Source: Sulfobacillus benefaciens
GTDB lineage: Bacteria; Bacillota; Sulfobacillia; Sulfobacillales; Sulfobacillaceae
Length of the DNA stretch: 39,540 nucleotides
Reading direction: 5' to 3'
NCBI GenBank assembly: GCA_003023725.1
Contig: PXYT01000035.1
Location: 1-39,540, forward strand
Shown: positions 15,233 to 24,377 of the stretch, piece by piece
Layout of the letters: each line of letters starts with the position of its first letter
Position numbering within the stretch: the stretch's first letter is position 1
The notes under the pieces: generated by a model
Databases searched by the model: none
What the model saw: the letters and a program-made list of their open reading frames with translations, nothing else
What the model was told of the DNA's origin: nothing
Made by a program: the position numbers and the translations under genes

Positions 15233-16261
15233 CTATGCCGAGCCCCGCGATCCGGGCCACAGCCGCTCCCGGTAAATGCCCGTGATTACGCGGTTTTGCT
15301 GGTTGACTTCTCTCAGATCAACAATGTTTCCCCGTTCCCTGCCGCTCAATAACCCGATGGTTGGTCGAGCTGGCCAGTCCCACGGGACCTCTCTGACAAC
15401 CGCCACATCGTGGTTGTCCACGACAACCACCTGTCCGGTAGCATAAGGGGCCACCGTTCTTTGCAATCTTGTGACTGTCTCCAAAGAAAAATCCACGCCC
15501 GCTCCCCCGATTATCCATTCCAAGGCCTCATGAGCCGGCAGCGAATGGTTATCGGTACGAAACACCAAAGTCAAGAACTCTTCAGCCAGTCCCAGGATCA
15601 TGGCCCCCCGGTATATGTCCACTCCTTTTAGCGTCGGCATTCCGTTGCCATCATACCGGGCGTGATGCTGGAGCAGCGCCGTCATGGCAGGAGCCGGTAT
15701 CTGGAACTGTCTCAATTGAGCGGCCATTTGAAGACCGTGGCCCGGATCGGGATCGAGAACTTCTCCTGTTTTCAGTCCCCCGTGATGAAATCCCATCAGC
15801 ATCGCAGCCAAGGTATACGCCTGGGTCCATTCCGGAACCAGTTCATGGCCGAGGCGCATGACCAACGCCACCAAATTCACATAAAACGTCAAAAATGGCG
15901 TCCCCACCTGATAGACACCGATCAATTCGAAAGCCTGCCGATGACGATCCAGTTGCTCATCCCATATCTTCCGCACAATCCTTTGAGCCTCGCGGATAAT
16001 ATCCCAGTTCAAATCCCCGCTTTTGGCCGCCCACTGGGTCATTTCATCAATGATCGCCGCCGGCAGGGCCGGAGCCGTGTCGATATCCTCGAATCCCGGC
16101 CACTTAACCGGCAGAGCCGGGATATCCCACCGGGAAAGAGCGTCGATCACAGATTCTGTCAAAATGACGCCCTCACGCAGCAAAATTCTGCCGTCTGTGC
16201 TTCTGAGCGCGTCCGCACTCACATCTCCCGGCTGTAACTGGCTAATCGGCAATAAGCGCAT
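15233..16261 (-). CDS. Degenerate HD-GYP-like protein in chemotaxis operon
   Basis: The 342-residue protein begins like HD-GYP regulators (LLPISQLQPGDVSADALRSTDGRILLREGVILTESVIDAL). It then has a helical domain with HHARYDGNGMP at 199-209, equivalent to the HHExxDGxGYP motif. The central His-Asp of active enzymes (HDIGK) reads FHHGGLK at 158-164, and the first metal His appears lost. HD-GYP enzymes hydrolyse cyclic-di-GMP; the loss of HD and the change GYP to GMP make catalysis doubtful, so it may bind the nucleotide or act as a scaffold. A C-terminal extension of about 70 residues is not recognised. The start overlaps the cheA end by 20 bases, implying tight coupling to the kinase. Confidence 0.75.
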   Translation of the reverse strand: MRLLPISQLQPGDVSADALRSTDGRILLREGVILTESVIDALSRWDIPALPVKWPGFEDIDTAPALPAAIIDEMTQWAAKSGDLNWDIIREAQRIVRKIWDEQLDRHRQAFELIGVYQVGTPFLTFYVNLVALVMRLGHELVPEWTQAYTLAAMLMGFHHGGLKTGEVLDPDPGHGLQMAAQLRQFQIPAPAMTALLQHHARYDGNGMPTLKGVDIYRGAMILGLAEEFLTLVFRTDNHSLPAHEALEWIIGGAGVDFSLETVTRLQRTVAPYATGQVVVVDNHDVAVVREVPWDWPARPTIGLLSGRERGNIVDLREVNQQNRVITGIYRERLWPGSRGSA

Positions 16262-18959
16262 GTGTTCTGCCCCCCTTGTTGTCCATCCCCTGGTGTGAGG
16301 CTAAACCCACACGCCGGACCAATTCCCCGACATCCCATTTCGTGAGCACAAAATCGGCTCCGAGCTCTATACAATGTTCCTTTGATAAACGCCCGTCGAG
16401 TGAGGTATGGACAATGACGGAAATCCCGGGAAACTCTGCTTTCACCTGTTCCAGTAGGTGATACCCGTCCATTTTCGGCATTTCCACGTCGGTGACAACA
16501 ACATGTGGCAGATTTTGTGCCTGAGCCAGTCCCGTCATCAGAGCCTGGCCTTCTTCGTACGCTGTCACCTCCGCCCCTTGATTAATCAAGGCGGTGGTAA
16601 GTTTCTGACGGGCAAGACGCGAATCATCAGCCAAAAATACTTGCACTCCCCGAAGAGACGGGAGATGATCTTTTTGCTCACCTGCCACAGACTCGTTAGG
16701 CAGGATCTCGGACAGAACGGCGTCAAAATCAACCAATTGAATAACCATCCCTCCGACTTCGGCCAGTCCCATGATCACTTCCAGACCGTCATGATGAGGA
16801 ACCGGCTGAATCTGGCTCCAGGCTATGGGAACAATTTCCTTGACGATGTCAACCGACAACACGAAACGGTGTTGACTCATATGAACCACAATAAAATATC
16901 CCCCATCGTCTAAGTCGCCCGCATCCATCAACTTCTTTCCGGACAGAACCGGATAGGACTCCTCTCGAATCATGGTGACTCCTTCGACCAGAGGGTGCTG
17001 CCCGACAATCCGGTTCACGGGCCCTTGAAGCAAGACTTCTTGCACCTTATCGACGGAAATCCCATAGTACAAGGGCCCCACGCCAAATACGAGCCAGGAT
17101 GACCCGGGAACCTGACGCGTATTCTCGGCCGCGACAGGCTCCGGCAGTGCCGTACTGTCATTGTGTCCAACCTTTTCAGCCAGTCGTTTAACATCCATCA
17201 TCAAAGCCACCCGCCCGTCTCCCAATAAAGCCGCTCCGGTCATCCAGGGTATGAGGGGCATGACTCGGCCCAAGGGTTTAATCACCACATCCTGCTGACC
17301 CAATACGGTGTCAACAACAAATGCCATTTTCACGGCCCCGTCCTGAACCCGAATGACCATCTGAGGATCACTTCCCTCGATTTTCAGGAGCTGGCTCAGA
17401 ACCGTTACCTTGAGCGGATGCCCGTGATCATCTATCATATCGACCCCAAGGGTGTGCTTGACGTCGTCTTGGTGCCATGGTTCAATCCGTTCGACATTCA
17501 GCACCGGAATGCCCAACACTACCGGGCCGATGGCAATGAGCAGGGCGGATAAAATAGCCATGGTCATGGGCAGTTCCATGATAAAGCGGGTTCCCCGTCC
17601 CGGCTCCGACTCCACTCGAATGTCTCCATGCAACTGGTCCACCGTGTCTTTCACCACATCGAGTCCCACGCCTCGTCCGGATAAATCGCTCACCTGGTCT
17701 TTGGTCGAAAATCCGGGAAGAAACAGCATGGCCACCAAGGATTCGGAAGTGGCATTGCGGGCCTGATCGGCAGTCATGACGTCCCTTGCCACTGCCTTAT
17801 TCCGCAATCCATTCCAGTCAATTCCCCGTCCGTCGTCGGCGACCACAATCCGAACCCGCCCCTTTCGCGACGACGCCTGCAAGAAAATGTGACCGGCGAG
17901 GGGTTTCCCTTTTCGGAGGCGTTCTGAAGCTGTTTCAATGCCGTGATCGGCCGCATTGCGAATGAGATGAAGCAAGGGTTCGTGCAATCGATCCATCACC
18001 AGCCGATCCAGTTGAGTCTCGCCCCCTTCAACACTAAGGGTGATGTCTTTGGATAATTTACGGGCAATATCATGCACGGCCCGCGGATATTGATGAAAGA
18101 GGGTCGACAAGGGCAGCATCCGCGCTCTTAAGGTCATATCCTGTAAATTCATCGCGATCTGTTTCACGCCGTCCAGGGCCTCTTTTACCGCCGGGGATGT
18201 CTCATTCAGCCGGTGGGAAAGTTCGGCGTGACGCATTAGCAGTTCTCCCAGTCCGTCCAAGAGTCCCTCCAAAACCTGAGGATGAATACGAATCATGTTC
18301 TCCCGTTGCTGAGCCTGCGCAGCTGTTGTTCCCCGGGATTTCGGATCCTCCTCCATACTCTCGATTTGCTCCCACTCTTCAACTTCGGGAATGGAACGAA
18401 AAATCTCGGGCCAGTCTACCGGCGGCTGGTCCCCAATCGGTTCAAAGCTCACGTCGACAGTATTGCCGTCAAAGCGTTCGAACTCCTGAATATCCTCCCC
18501 AGACGGACGGGATGAGACAATGCGGGCCAATTCACCCACACGCTGAAGGATCTGAAACGCCCGGGCTCCCTTTAACGCACAAGCCGGCGACAGTGTGATA
18601 CGCCAGTGCTGCGGACTTGATTCCGCATTCGCTTCCGAATTCACCCGACCATTCAGCTCTTGGCGAATGAAGTCTACAAAATTAAGAACGTCTAGGCGTA
18701 AGCTCTCTTCCAGTTGATCGTCAGGATTTTTGCGGATCTGATCGAGCCGATCCTCAAGGTTGTGGGCCCTAGACGACCAATCATCGAGTCCGACCATGGC
18801 CGCCGAGCCTTTTATGGTGTGCGCGGCCCGAAATGCGGCGGCGACATCCGGCTCCCCGGACAGCCAGGAATCCTCGAGTGTCTGCAGTAAGTCGCCGAGT
18901 TCGGCCACGAAAAGCTCTTTTTCTTCGGGCGAATCCCACGTGAGTTCATAAAACGTCAT
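16242..18959 (-). CDS. cheA: Hybrid chemotaxis histidine kinase: CheA fused to a CheV-like CheW-receiver module
   Basis: The 905-residue protein contains, in order: HPt domain with phospho-His47 (AAHTIKGSA); a region resembling P2 (about 118-175); dimerisation P3 (about 222-300); kinase domain with N box HEPLLHLIRNAADHGIE (326-342), G1 DDGRGID (375-381) and G2 GRGVGLDVV (428-436); P5 CheW-like domain (about 468-595); a second CheW-like domain (about 620-753); and a C-terminal receiver (771-885) with Asp778/779, phosphoacceptor Asp824 and Lys874. The last two together equal CheV. A normal CheA is about 650-700 residues. The start is the ATG at 18959 after GGGGAG, overlapping the cheW stop by four bases; upstream in-frame sequence lies in cheW. 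Confidence 0.93.
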   Translation of the reverse strand: MTFYELTWDSPEEKELFVAELGDLLQTLEDSWLSGEPDVAAAFRAAHTIKGSAAMVGLDDWSSRAHNLEDRLDQIRKNPDDQLEESLRLDVLNFVDFIRQELNGRVNSEANAESSPQHWRITLSPACALKGARAFQILQRVGELARIVSSRPSGEDIQEFERFDGNTVDVSFEPIGDQPPVDWPEIFRSIPEVEEWEQIESMEEDPKSRGTTAAQAQQRENMIRIHPQVLEGLLDGLGELLMRHAELSHRLNETSPAVKEALDGVKQIAMNLQDMTLRARMLPLSTLFHQYPRAVHDIARKLSKDITLSVEGGETQLDRLVMDRLHEPLLHLIRNAADHGIETASERLRKGKPLAGHIFLQASSRKGRVRIVVADDGRGIDWNGLRNKAVARDVMTADQARNATSESLVAMLFLPGFSTKDQVSDLSGRGVGLDVVKDTVDQLHGDIRVESEPGRGTRFIMELPMTMAILSALLIAIGPVVLGIPVLNVERIEPWHQDDVKHTLGVDMIDDHGHPLKVTVLSQLLKIEGSDPQMVIRVQDGAVKMAFVVDTVLGQQDVVIKPLGRVMPLIPWMTGAALLGDGRVALMMDVKRLAEKVGHNDSTALPEPVAAENTRQVPGSSWLVFGVGPLYYGISVDKVQEVLLQGPVNRIVGQHPLVEGVTMIREESYPVLSGKKLMDAGDLDDGGYFIVVHMSQHRFVLSVDIVKEIVPIAWSQIQPVPHHDGLEVIMGLAEVGGMVIQLVDFDAVLSEILPNESVAGEQKDHLPSLRGVQVFLADDSRLARQKLTTALINQGAEVTAYEEGQALMTGLAQAQNLPHVVVTDVEMPKMDGYHLLEQVKAEFPGISVIVHTSLDGRLSKEHCIELGADFVLTKWDVGELVRRVGLASHQGMDNKGGRTHALIAD

Positions 18960-19393
18960 GACAGCATCTCCCCGCTCGAGTCCATAAAATCCCACAAGAG
19001 AAAGGGACCGTAAGCATGCCAAGTAAAAACAAACTTCCCCCCCCACTGAAAATAGCCATAAATGAGCGGCGAGAGCCGGCCCTCCACAATGTCCGGCACG
19101 CCCTTCGGCACCGGTGTTTCAACAATACCCTCCACTTCTTCAACACCCAGACCCATTAATTCTCCCTCGCCCATGACCACTATCACGTGCCGCAGGGGGC
19201 GGGAGGCATCATGGCCCAGATAAAACCGGGGATCCACGACGGGAATCATCCTTCCGCGCAAATTAATCAATCCGGCTAGTCCCGGAGGAGCTCCGGGGAG
19301 AAGCGTCAAAGACGGGGTGCGAATAACTTCGGCCACTCCTTCGATCGGCAAAGCAAAGGTCGATTCCTGGAACGCAAAGGTTAATACCTGCAT
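18956..19393 (-). CDS. cheW: Chemotaxis coupling protein CheW
   Basis: The 145-residue protein is one CheW domain: VLTFAFQESTFALPIEGVAEVIRTP at the N-terminus and the conserved GLAGLINLRGRMIPVVDPRFYLG block, where the receptor- and kinase-binding loops lie. The following VIVVMGEGELMGLGVEEVEGIV fits the second half of the fold. It links the MCP signalling tip to CheA. The end is less typical, with a Trp/Phe-rich tail. The gene lies twelve bases after the mcp stop and overlaps cheA by four, so the three are one translation-coupled unit. A GGGGGGTCAGGCG tract precedes the ATG. Confidence 0.92.
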   Translation of the reverse strand: MQVLTFAFQESTFALPIEGVAEVIRTPSLTLLPGAPPGLAGLINLRGRMIPVVDPRFYLGHDASRPLRHVIVVMGEGELMGLGVEEVEGIVETPVPKGVPDIVEGRLSPLIYGYFQWGGKFVFTWHAYGPFLLWDFMDSSGEMLS

Positions 19394-19405
19394 CGCCTGA
19401 CCCCC

Positions 19406-21406
19406 CTATAACCGATACTGCGATACGAGTTGATCGAGTCTGGCCGCCACCTGTGAAAGTTCCTTGGCCTTTTGGGCCAAGGTTCCAACTGATTCCGCCA
19501 CGTGCTGACTGGTACTGGCCACTTCTTCCGTGGAAGCTGCCGTTTCTTCCGATATGGCCGCAAGGCCCTGAATGGTGTCGGTGACCTCTCGGGAGGCCGC
19601 AGCCATTTGATGAGCCGAAGCAGAATTGTCCTGCGCAATTTTGGAGATTTGGCGCATTCCTTGATCCACACCTTCACTTTCAGTATCCAGACTGGAAATG
19701 GCCTGGCTCATTTGACCGATTTCCCCGGCTACCTCTGTCACCGAATGCTCCATTTCTTCTAGAGCGTTCCGGGTTTCTTCACCTACCGCTTGTCCCGTGA
19801 TTACTTCCTGGCGGCCTCGTTCCATGGAAGATACGGATTGCTGTACCGTCGTTTGGATCGTACGGATCAAGTCGCTGACATTTTTCGCCTCCCTCGCCGA
19901 CTGTTCTGCCAGTTTTCTCACCTCATCCGCAACTACGGCAAATCCACGTCCGTGTTCTCCCGCTCTGGCCGCTTCAATATTGGCGTTCAATGCTAATAGA
20001 TTGGTTTGTGCGGCAATTTCCTGAATGGTGCCCACTATGGTTCCAATTTTCTCCGAATGTTTCCCAAGTTCGCCGATGGCTTCGGCCGTCATGCGTGTAA
20101 CATCGGCGATTCGGCTCATTCGGGATAAAGTTTCTTCCACCTGGTTACGCCCCACTTGGGCAGCCTGGCGCGATTTATTGGATAGCTGCTCCATACGGGT
20201 TGCCGTGTTCTGAACGCTCAGACGGGCGGACTTCATTTCATTGAGCGCCGCTTCTCCATTTTGCGCCTGATCCGCCTGCATCAAGGCTCCTGTAGCCACT
20301 TGCTCCACCGCCGCCTTCAGTTGCTGCATTGACGCAGCAATTTGCTGCAATCCCTGCGATGATTCGCCGGTGGCCTGTGCACTCTGGGAAATCGCAGCTG
20401 AAATCTGATGGGTGGCGTCTGTGGTTTGGGATACGAGCCCGCTCAGTTCGTTCACATGTTCATGGATCAAATGGCCCATGTCCTGCATGGCGGAAATGAT
20501 TTCCCTAAGACGCGCATGCATGGCGACAATGGCGTGGCCGAGCTTGTCCTTGGAAGATTTCGCTTCGGGCGCAACCGTCAGGTTCCCATCCCCGATTGAT
20601 TCGGCAATCCGTCCCGCCTCCGACAAATAGGCCATCATGGCTCGAAACGAGTTGGCGAGATCGCCCAGTTCATCACGACTTCGATAACTGACTTCGTCCT
20701 CGATATTGCCTTCGGCCAAATGCTCGGCGACTTTTCTCAAGGATCTCAAGGGACGAATGGCTAAATATTGCATTCCGACGATCAAGAGAGCCATAAACGC
20801 CAACTCTACACCGACTACAATCCAAACCAACAACACCGTAGAGCTTTGATTCTGACGGACGCCGCCGAGAGCGTTATTCATGCTGGTTTCGCCGATTTTC
20901 GTCAACTGATTCAAAATCGTCATAATGTCGGCGGATACTGCCGTGTTCCCAGCCGTCTGGAGCACAATCGCCTGATTCAGGTGGTGAGAAACAATATCCT
21001 GCTTGACCTTCTTGGCGTCCGCCTGATAGCCGTCAAATGCGTGATCGAGACGGCTCAGTGACACAAGTGCCTCAGGATTGCTGCCCCGGGTCGTCTGCGC
21101 CGTTTTGAGATCGGTCGTAAACTGTTTTTCAAACCCGGTCGCCTGATGATAGGTTTGTGCCGCCAAAGCCGAGTGATTACCTGCTTTTTCCAGCAACACG
21201 TACATATTCATTTGGTCGTCATAACCGTAAAATGCTGTTTGCATACCGTGCAGTGCCCTGTTGAAGACCAGGTTACGGTGGCTAATGTTAACAATATTGC
21301 TCAGTGTATTTTGGGAGTGGGAAATAATTAAAGCGTTTTGAGCAAGGGTCACGGCCATGACCGTGCCGGCAAAAATGGAGATTTTTGCAGTCCATTTCAT
21401 CGTCAT
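19406..21406 (-). CDS. Methyl-accepting chemotaxis protein
   Basis: The 666-residue receptor has TM1 (about 8-28), an outer helical sensing domain of about 155 residues of the four-helix-bundle type, TM2 (about 186-210), a HAMP domain ([37 protein letters not shown]), and a long coiled-coil cytoplasmic domain. The signalling hairpin tip includes [20 protein letters not shown] and [18 protein letters not shown], the most conserved MCP sequence. Ligand unknown: the outer domain has no named motif that I can see. It is the first gene of the chemosensory operon, with AAAGGACT before the ATG and a leader of about 45-50 bases that includes a perfect hairpin. Confidence 0.95.
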   Translation of the reverse strand: MTMKWTAKISIFAGTVMAVTLAQNALIISHSQNTLSNIVNISHRNLVFNRALHGMQTAFYGYDDQMNMYVLLEKAGNHSALAAQTYHQATGFEKQFTTDLKTAQTTRGSNPEALVSLSRLDHAFDGYQADAKKVKQDIVSHHLNQAIVLQTAGNTAVSADIMTILNQLTKIGETSMNNALGGVRQNQSSTVLLVWIVVGVELAFMALLIVGMQYLAIRPLRSLRKVAEHLAEGNIEDEVSYRSRDELGDLANSFRAMMAYLSEAGRIAESIGDGNLTVAPEAKSSKDKLGHAIVAMHARLREIISAMQDMGHLIHEHVNELSGLVSQTTDATHQISAAISQSAQATGESSQGLQQIAASMQQLKAAVEQVATGALMQADQAQNGEAALNEMKSARLSVQNTATRMEQLSNKSRQAAQVGRNQVEETLSRMSRIADVTRMTAEAIGELGKHSEKIGTIVGTIQEIAAQTNLLALNANIEAARAGEHGRGFAVVADEVRKLAEQSAREAKNVSDLIRTIQTTVQQSVSSMERGRQEVITGQAVGEETRNALEEMEHSVTEVAGEIGQMSQAISSLDTESEGVDQGMRQISKIAQDNSASAHQMAAASREVTDTIQGLAAISEETAASTEEVASTSQHVAESVGTLAQKAKELSQVAARLDQLVSQYRL

Positions 21407-21426
21407 TCGAGTCCTTTCGTCCCTGC

Positions 21427-21446
21427 TTGTCGATTCCCTTCGACAA
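21427..21446 (-). promoter_or_regulatory. Leader hairpin before the MCP gene
   Basis: TTGTCGA (21427-21433) and TCGACAA (21440-21446) form a perfect seven-pair stem with a six-base loop, ending about ten bases ahead of the ribosome site. A TACAAT box (21459-21454) lies just upstream on the minus strand, with TATATA next to it, but no clear -35 box at 17 bases was found. Confidence 0.35.
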
Positions 21447-21504
21447 TTGGTAAATTGTATATAGGAGTTTCGACGCCCAAATTCTCAACTCCTTTTTTCG
21501 CAGG

Positions 21505-21532
21505 CAAAAAAGTAACCCGGCTTAAAGCCGGG
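21505..21532 (-). terminator. Intrinsic terminator of the DUF1540 gene
   Basis: CCCGGC (21516-21521) pairs with GCCGGG (21527-21532), extendable into the TTAAA loop. On the minus strand the stem is followed by TTAC and six T. It lies between the DUF1540 gene and the chemosensory operon. Confidence 0.65.
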
Positions 21533-21576
21533 AAGAACACAAGCGAGAGACTGGGGCAGAATGGCCTGTCTTTGTC

Positions 21577-21801
21577 TCAGCGGGCTTTAAAGGTATGACA
21601 GGCCGTTTCCGCGATAAACCGCGCAGGAGTTTCGCCAATCTCCTGGACTAAGCTGTTCCGGGACTCTTGGCCGACAGCCATATCCGAATGTTCTAAAGCC
21701 GCCTTATCCGAAGTGATAAGAATGCTGTCGGCAGCACAGCTATTGTCCTTCGCCCAAAAGAAGCAGTTGTTCACGGTGCAGCTTACGTTTGTGACCACCA
21801 C
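21577..21801 (-). CDS. DUF1540 cysteine-rich protein
   Basis: The 74-residue protein has the DUF1540 pattern near its N-terminus: VSCTVNNCFFWAKDNSCAADSILI, with Cys spaced C-x4-C-x8-C, then an acidic helical tail ending in AETACHTFKAR with a fourth Cys. DUF1540 proteins are small putative metal-binding proteins common in spore-forming Firmicutes; the function is unknown. AAAGGAGG lies five and eight bases before two adjacent GTG codons (21801 and 21798), so translation probably starts there rather than at the upstream ATG, which would overlap the ribosome site itself. It has its own terminator and stands between the chemosensory operon and an aminopeptidase. Confidence 0.75.
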   Translation of the reverse strand: MVVTNVSCTVNNCFFWAKDNSCAADSILITSDKAALEHSDMAVGQESRNSLVQEIGETPARFIAETACHTFKAR

Positions 21802-21964
21802 AATCTCCTCCTTTCCCATACCAACGAGGGGCATGGTTCAGTAAGGTATCATGTCCCAAATATCCAGCCGTTATCCTTCTCCCGGCCATGTGGCCGGGAG
21901 AAGCGAATTTTCGGCCCTCTCACATGTTCCCTAGCGTCGGAATCGCCGTGGCTTTTGTATGCTC

Positions 21965-23284
21965 TTAGGCGTAATCCCCGATCCAGCAGCGTATTACCTC
22001 AGCCATAAGCATGACGCCAAACCCACTCGCCCCGGTTTCGTTGATAGCCATGCCGGCGATATCAATATGGACCCAGGGAACCAAACGGGCAAAATGCCCC
22101 ACGAACAACCCGGCGGATATGGTGCCCCCCGCCCGTCCTCCCGTGTTCTTCAAATCCGCAACCAGGCTCTTATTCATCTCTTGGTAGCCTTTGTCATGAG
22201 GGAGTTTCCAAACCTTTTCCAAACTGTCTTCGCCCGCATGGAAGACGAATTCCGCCCAGCGATCATTATTGGATACGAGTCCCGCCCGGAGGCCGCCCAG
22301 CGCAATGGCATTGGTTCCCGTCAATGTCGCGATGTCGATGAGGTGCGACACTGGCGATTGAAGAGCATAAGTTATGGCATCGCCCAGCACCAATCGCCCT
22401 TCGGCATCTGTCGAGACAATTTCAACCGTAGTCTTATCCATCATGGTAATAACATCACCCGGTCGATATGCCTCGCCGTCAGGCAAATTTTCGGCCAAAG
22501 GCGCAACCGCCAAAATGTTCACGGGCCAACGCATTTCAGCCGCGAGTTGCAAGGCGGCCATCGTGACCGCAGCGCCGGCCATGTCCGCTTTTAAGCGCCC
22601 CATATTTTCGGCAGGTTTTAAGGAAATGCCTCCGGAATCAAATGTAATACCTTTGCCAACCAGTCCAAGCCAAGGCCCTCCGGGCTTCCCCTCATATCGC
22701 CCTGCCAACAGCACGGGAGAATTCGCCGAGCCTTGCCCCACGGCTAAAATGCCGCCAGCCTGAATCCGCTTCAAATCCTCCGTCTCCAACCTGTCCCAGA
22801 TGATGGGGAGATTGTTCTCTTTTGCTCTGTTCTGGAACAAATCTGCCAATGTCCGGGGAGGCTTGGCATTAGGCGGCAGATTCACCAGATCTTTTACCCA
22901 CATCACCAGATCCGCCAGGGTGCTGGCGAAGTGCCATGATGTCTCGCCGGGACTTACGTACACAGTGTAGTCTTTACCACGGTGAGGAACGGTGTAAAGC
23001 GACTGGGCCACCCTCACTAAGATTTGGGGCCACCAGGTATCAGGTGTTTCGTCCATATTGCAGTGCAAATACGTGAATTCGCGTCCGGCGATAAAATTCA
23101 GCGCCGACGTCAGGTTTCGCAACAATTCTTCCAACTCTGTGCCAGTGCATATGACCTTCACGGGCCTGGCCCGGGTATCGAGCTCGATCCCCTGTTCAGA
23201 GTGCTCCCCCACCTTTACGTGGCGGCAAACCAGGTCAACATCATATGGCATATGAGCCGATTTCTTTTGCCAGGAAATGGCCAT
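21965..23284 (-). CDS. pepA: Leucyl aminopeptidase, peptidase family M17
   Basis: The 439-residue protein has a divergent N-terminal domain and a complete M17 catalytic domain. The two-zinc site residues are visible: Lys and Asp in GKGITFDSGGISLK, Asp in KADMAGAAVTM, and Asp and Glu in STDAEGRLVLGDA (signature usually NTDAEGRL). The bicarbonate-site Arg is in the same motif. The next block, DIATLTGTNAIALGG, is also typical. The enzyme trims N-terminal residues, preferring Leu, in the cytoplasm and usually works as a hexamer. The ATG at 23284 follows AGGAGG by six bases; a TTG three bases earlier is less likely. It is shorter than the usual ~480-500 residues because the N-terminal domain is reduced. 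Confidence 0.93.
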   Translation of the reverse strand: MAISWQKKSAHMPYDVDLVCRHVKVGEHSEQGIELDTRARPVKVICTGTELEELLRNLTSALNFIAGREFTYLHCNMDETPDTWWPQILVRVAQSLYTVPHRGKDYTVYVSPGETSWHFASTLADLVMWVKDLVNLPPNAKPPRTLADLFQNRAKENNLPIIWDRLETEDLKRIQAGGILAVGQGSANSPVLLAGRYEGKPGGPWLGLVGKGITFDSGGISLKPAENMGRLKADMAGAAVTMAALQLAAEMRWPVNILAVAPLAENLPDGEAYRPGDVITMMDKTTVEIVSTDAEGRLVLGDAITYALQSPVSHLIDIATLTGTNAIALGGLRAGLVSNNDRWAEFVFHAGEDSLEKVWKLPHDKGYQEMNKSLVADLKNTGGRAGGTISAGLFVGHFARLVPWVHIDIAGMAINETGASGFGVMLMAEVIRCWIGDYA

Positions 23285-23437
23285 CAAGATCCTCCTACAT
23301 CACAGATTACCTTATGTTAACGCAAAGACATGTCTTTGTGCTCATAAAGATCTATTCGATTTGGATCTCGCGCCTTCCTGCATCAAGCCGGATCAATTCC
23401 CCCCTTCGTCCGAGTCTTCGGGAGTCCTTGGTATCTG

Positions 23438-23905
23438 TTACAGACGATGTGAAGATGGTGTAGGATCCGAATCTTTGTTTCGCCGTTCCATCCCATCACC
23501 CAAATAACGAAAACGCTTTTGCACAGCCGGATACCCTTCCAAATGCTGCGCACTCTTGTCCGCCAGCTCCCGGGCAATTTCGGGATCCGCATCCAAAGCC
23601 ACTTCCAACGCTTCTTCCAACAAATCAATCAGTGCGCGCACGTGATTGTGCGCTTCATTACGGCACAAAGACCAGGCATGTGAGCGGAGGAGCAGGAGAC
23701 GTTGGTTGTCATGTGCACTGACAATATACTCGCCGCCCACGTCTTGAAGTCGTTCAACGGCACTCTCCGCTATCTCTTGATTGGAGACGAAAACCAGCAC
23801 CACGTCATTTTCCTGTCCCGCCTCAATTTTCTGCCTGAGCATATCGATTTCATCATCGCTAGCCGACGACATTGTCAACCAGGTCGCGTATTCCGTTCGC
23901 ACCAT
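23438..23905 (-). CDS. Uncharacterised protein
   Basis: The 155-residue protein starts at an ATG with AAAGGGGA seven bases upstream. It is acidic and predicted mostly helical: SSASDDEIDMLRQKIEAGQ, a short beta-like VVLVFVSN, then long helices with LIDLLEEALEVALDADPEIARELADKSAQ. No membrane segment, no metal motif. The C-terminal tail (GDGMERRNKDSDPTPSS) is polar and likely disordered. It is 150 bases upstream of the aminopeptidase gene on the same strand. I do not recognise a family. Confidence 0.65.
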   Translation of the reverse strand: MVRTEYATWLTMSSASDDEIDMLRQKIEAGQENDVVLVFVSNQEIAESAVERLQDVGGEYIVSAHDNQRLLLLRSHAWSLCRNEAHNHVRALIDLLEEALEVALDADPEIARELADKSAQHLEGYPAVQKRFRYLGDGMERRNKDSDPTPSSHRL

Positions 23906-24185
23906 GCCTCTATCCCCTTTAGGTTTTTTCGCATCTAAATAGCATTAAGTGCCAAAAATGAACATAATTGGCTCTCTTGCCGCACACCATAACTTCAGAG
24001 GCATTGCATAAGTTGATGGGCTTCGCTATTACTGCCCACGGGAGAGGGTGTAGGTCTACGCGATTGCCATTATGACAGAAAGGCCCTTGAAAATTCTGTC
24101 CTTGGCAGTAACTATAGCAAAAATTCTTAATTCATGTGCACAAAATGAAAATCGTCCTCAAAAAATGGCTCCAATGGCCCCGGTG

Positions 24186-24377
24186 CTAAACACCCCCCTC
24201 ACGCAAATCACAGTTAATCCCAACTGCCGCCGTGTCCGCATTGTTGTCAGCGAATACTGCTCCCGCGCCCACGTGTGCACCGCTGACTGGGAATTTCGGA
24301 TCTCAGGCAGGCTGGCTACCCTCAGAGTTATTCCAGATCATCCCGTAAACCGGCGAGGCCACGAAGAAGAGCGGATC
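24186..24377 (-). pseudogene. Broken ORF, possible gene remnant
   Basis: On the minus strand one frame reads DPLFFVASPVYGMIWNNSEG, meets a TGA at 24303-24305, and continues with GAHVGAGAVFADNNADTAAV and GINCDLREGGV to a TAG at 24186. The Gly/Ala/Asp-rich second part looks like a surface or repeat-type protein. No start codon with a ribosome site is present. It may be decayed coding sequence or chance. Confidence 0.2.

Noticed and set aside
15662-16237. 191-codon plus-strand ORF
   Set aside because: Antisense shadow of the HD-GYP-like gene; no ribosome site and no known motif.
21959-22594. 211-codon plus-strand ORF
   Set aside because: Antisense shadow of the leucyl aminopeptidase gene.
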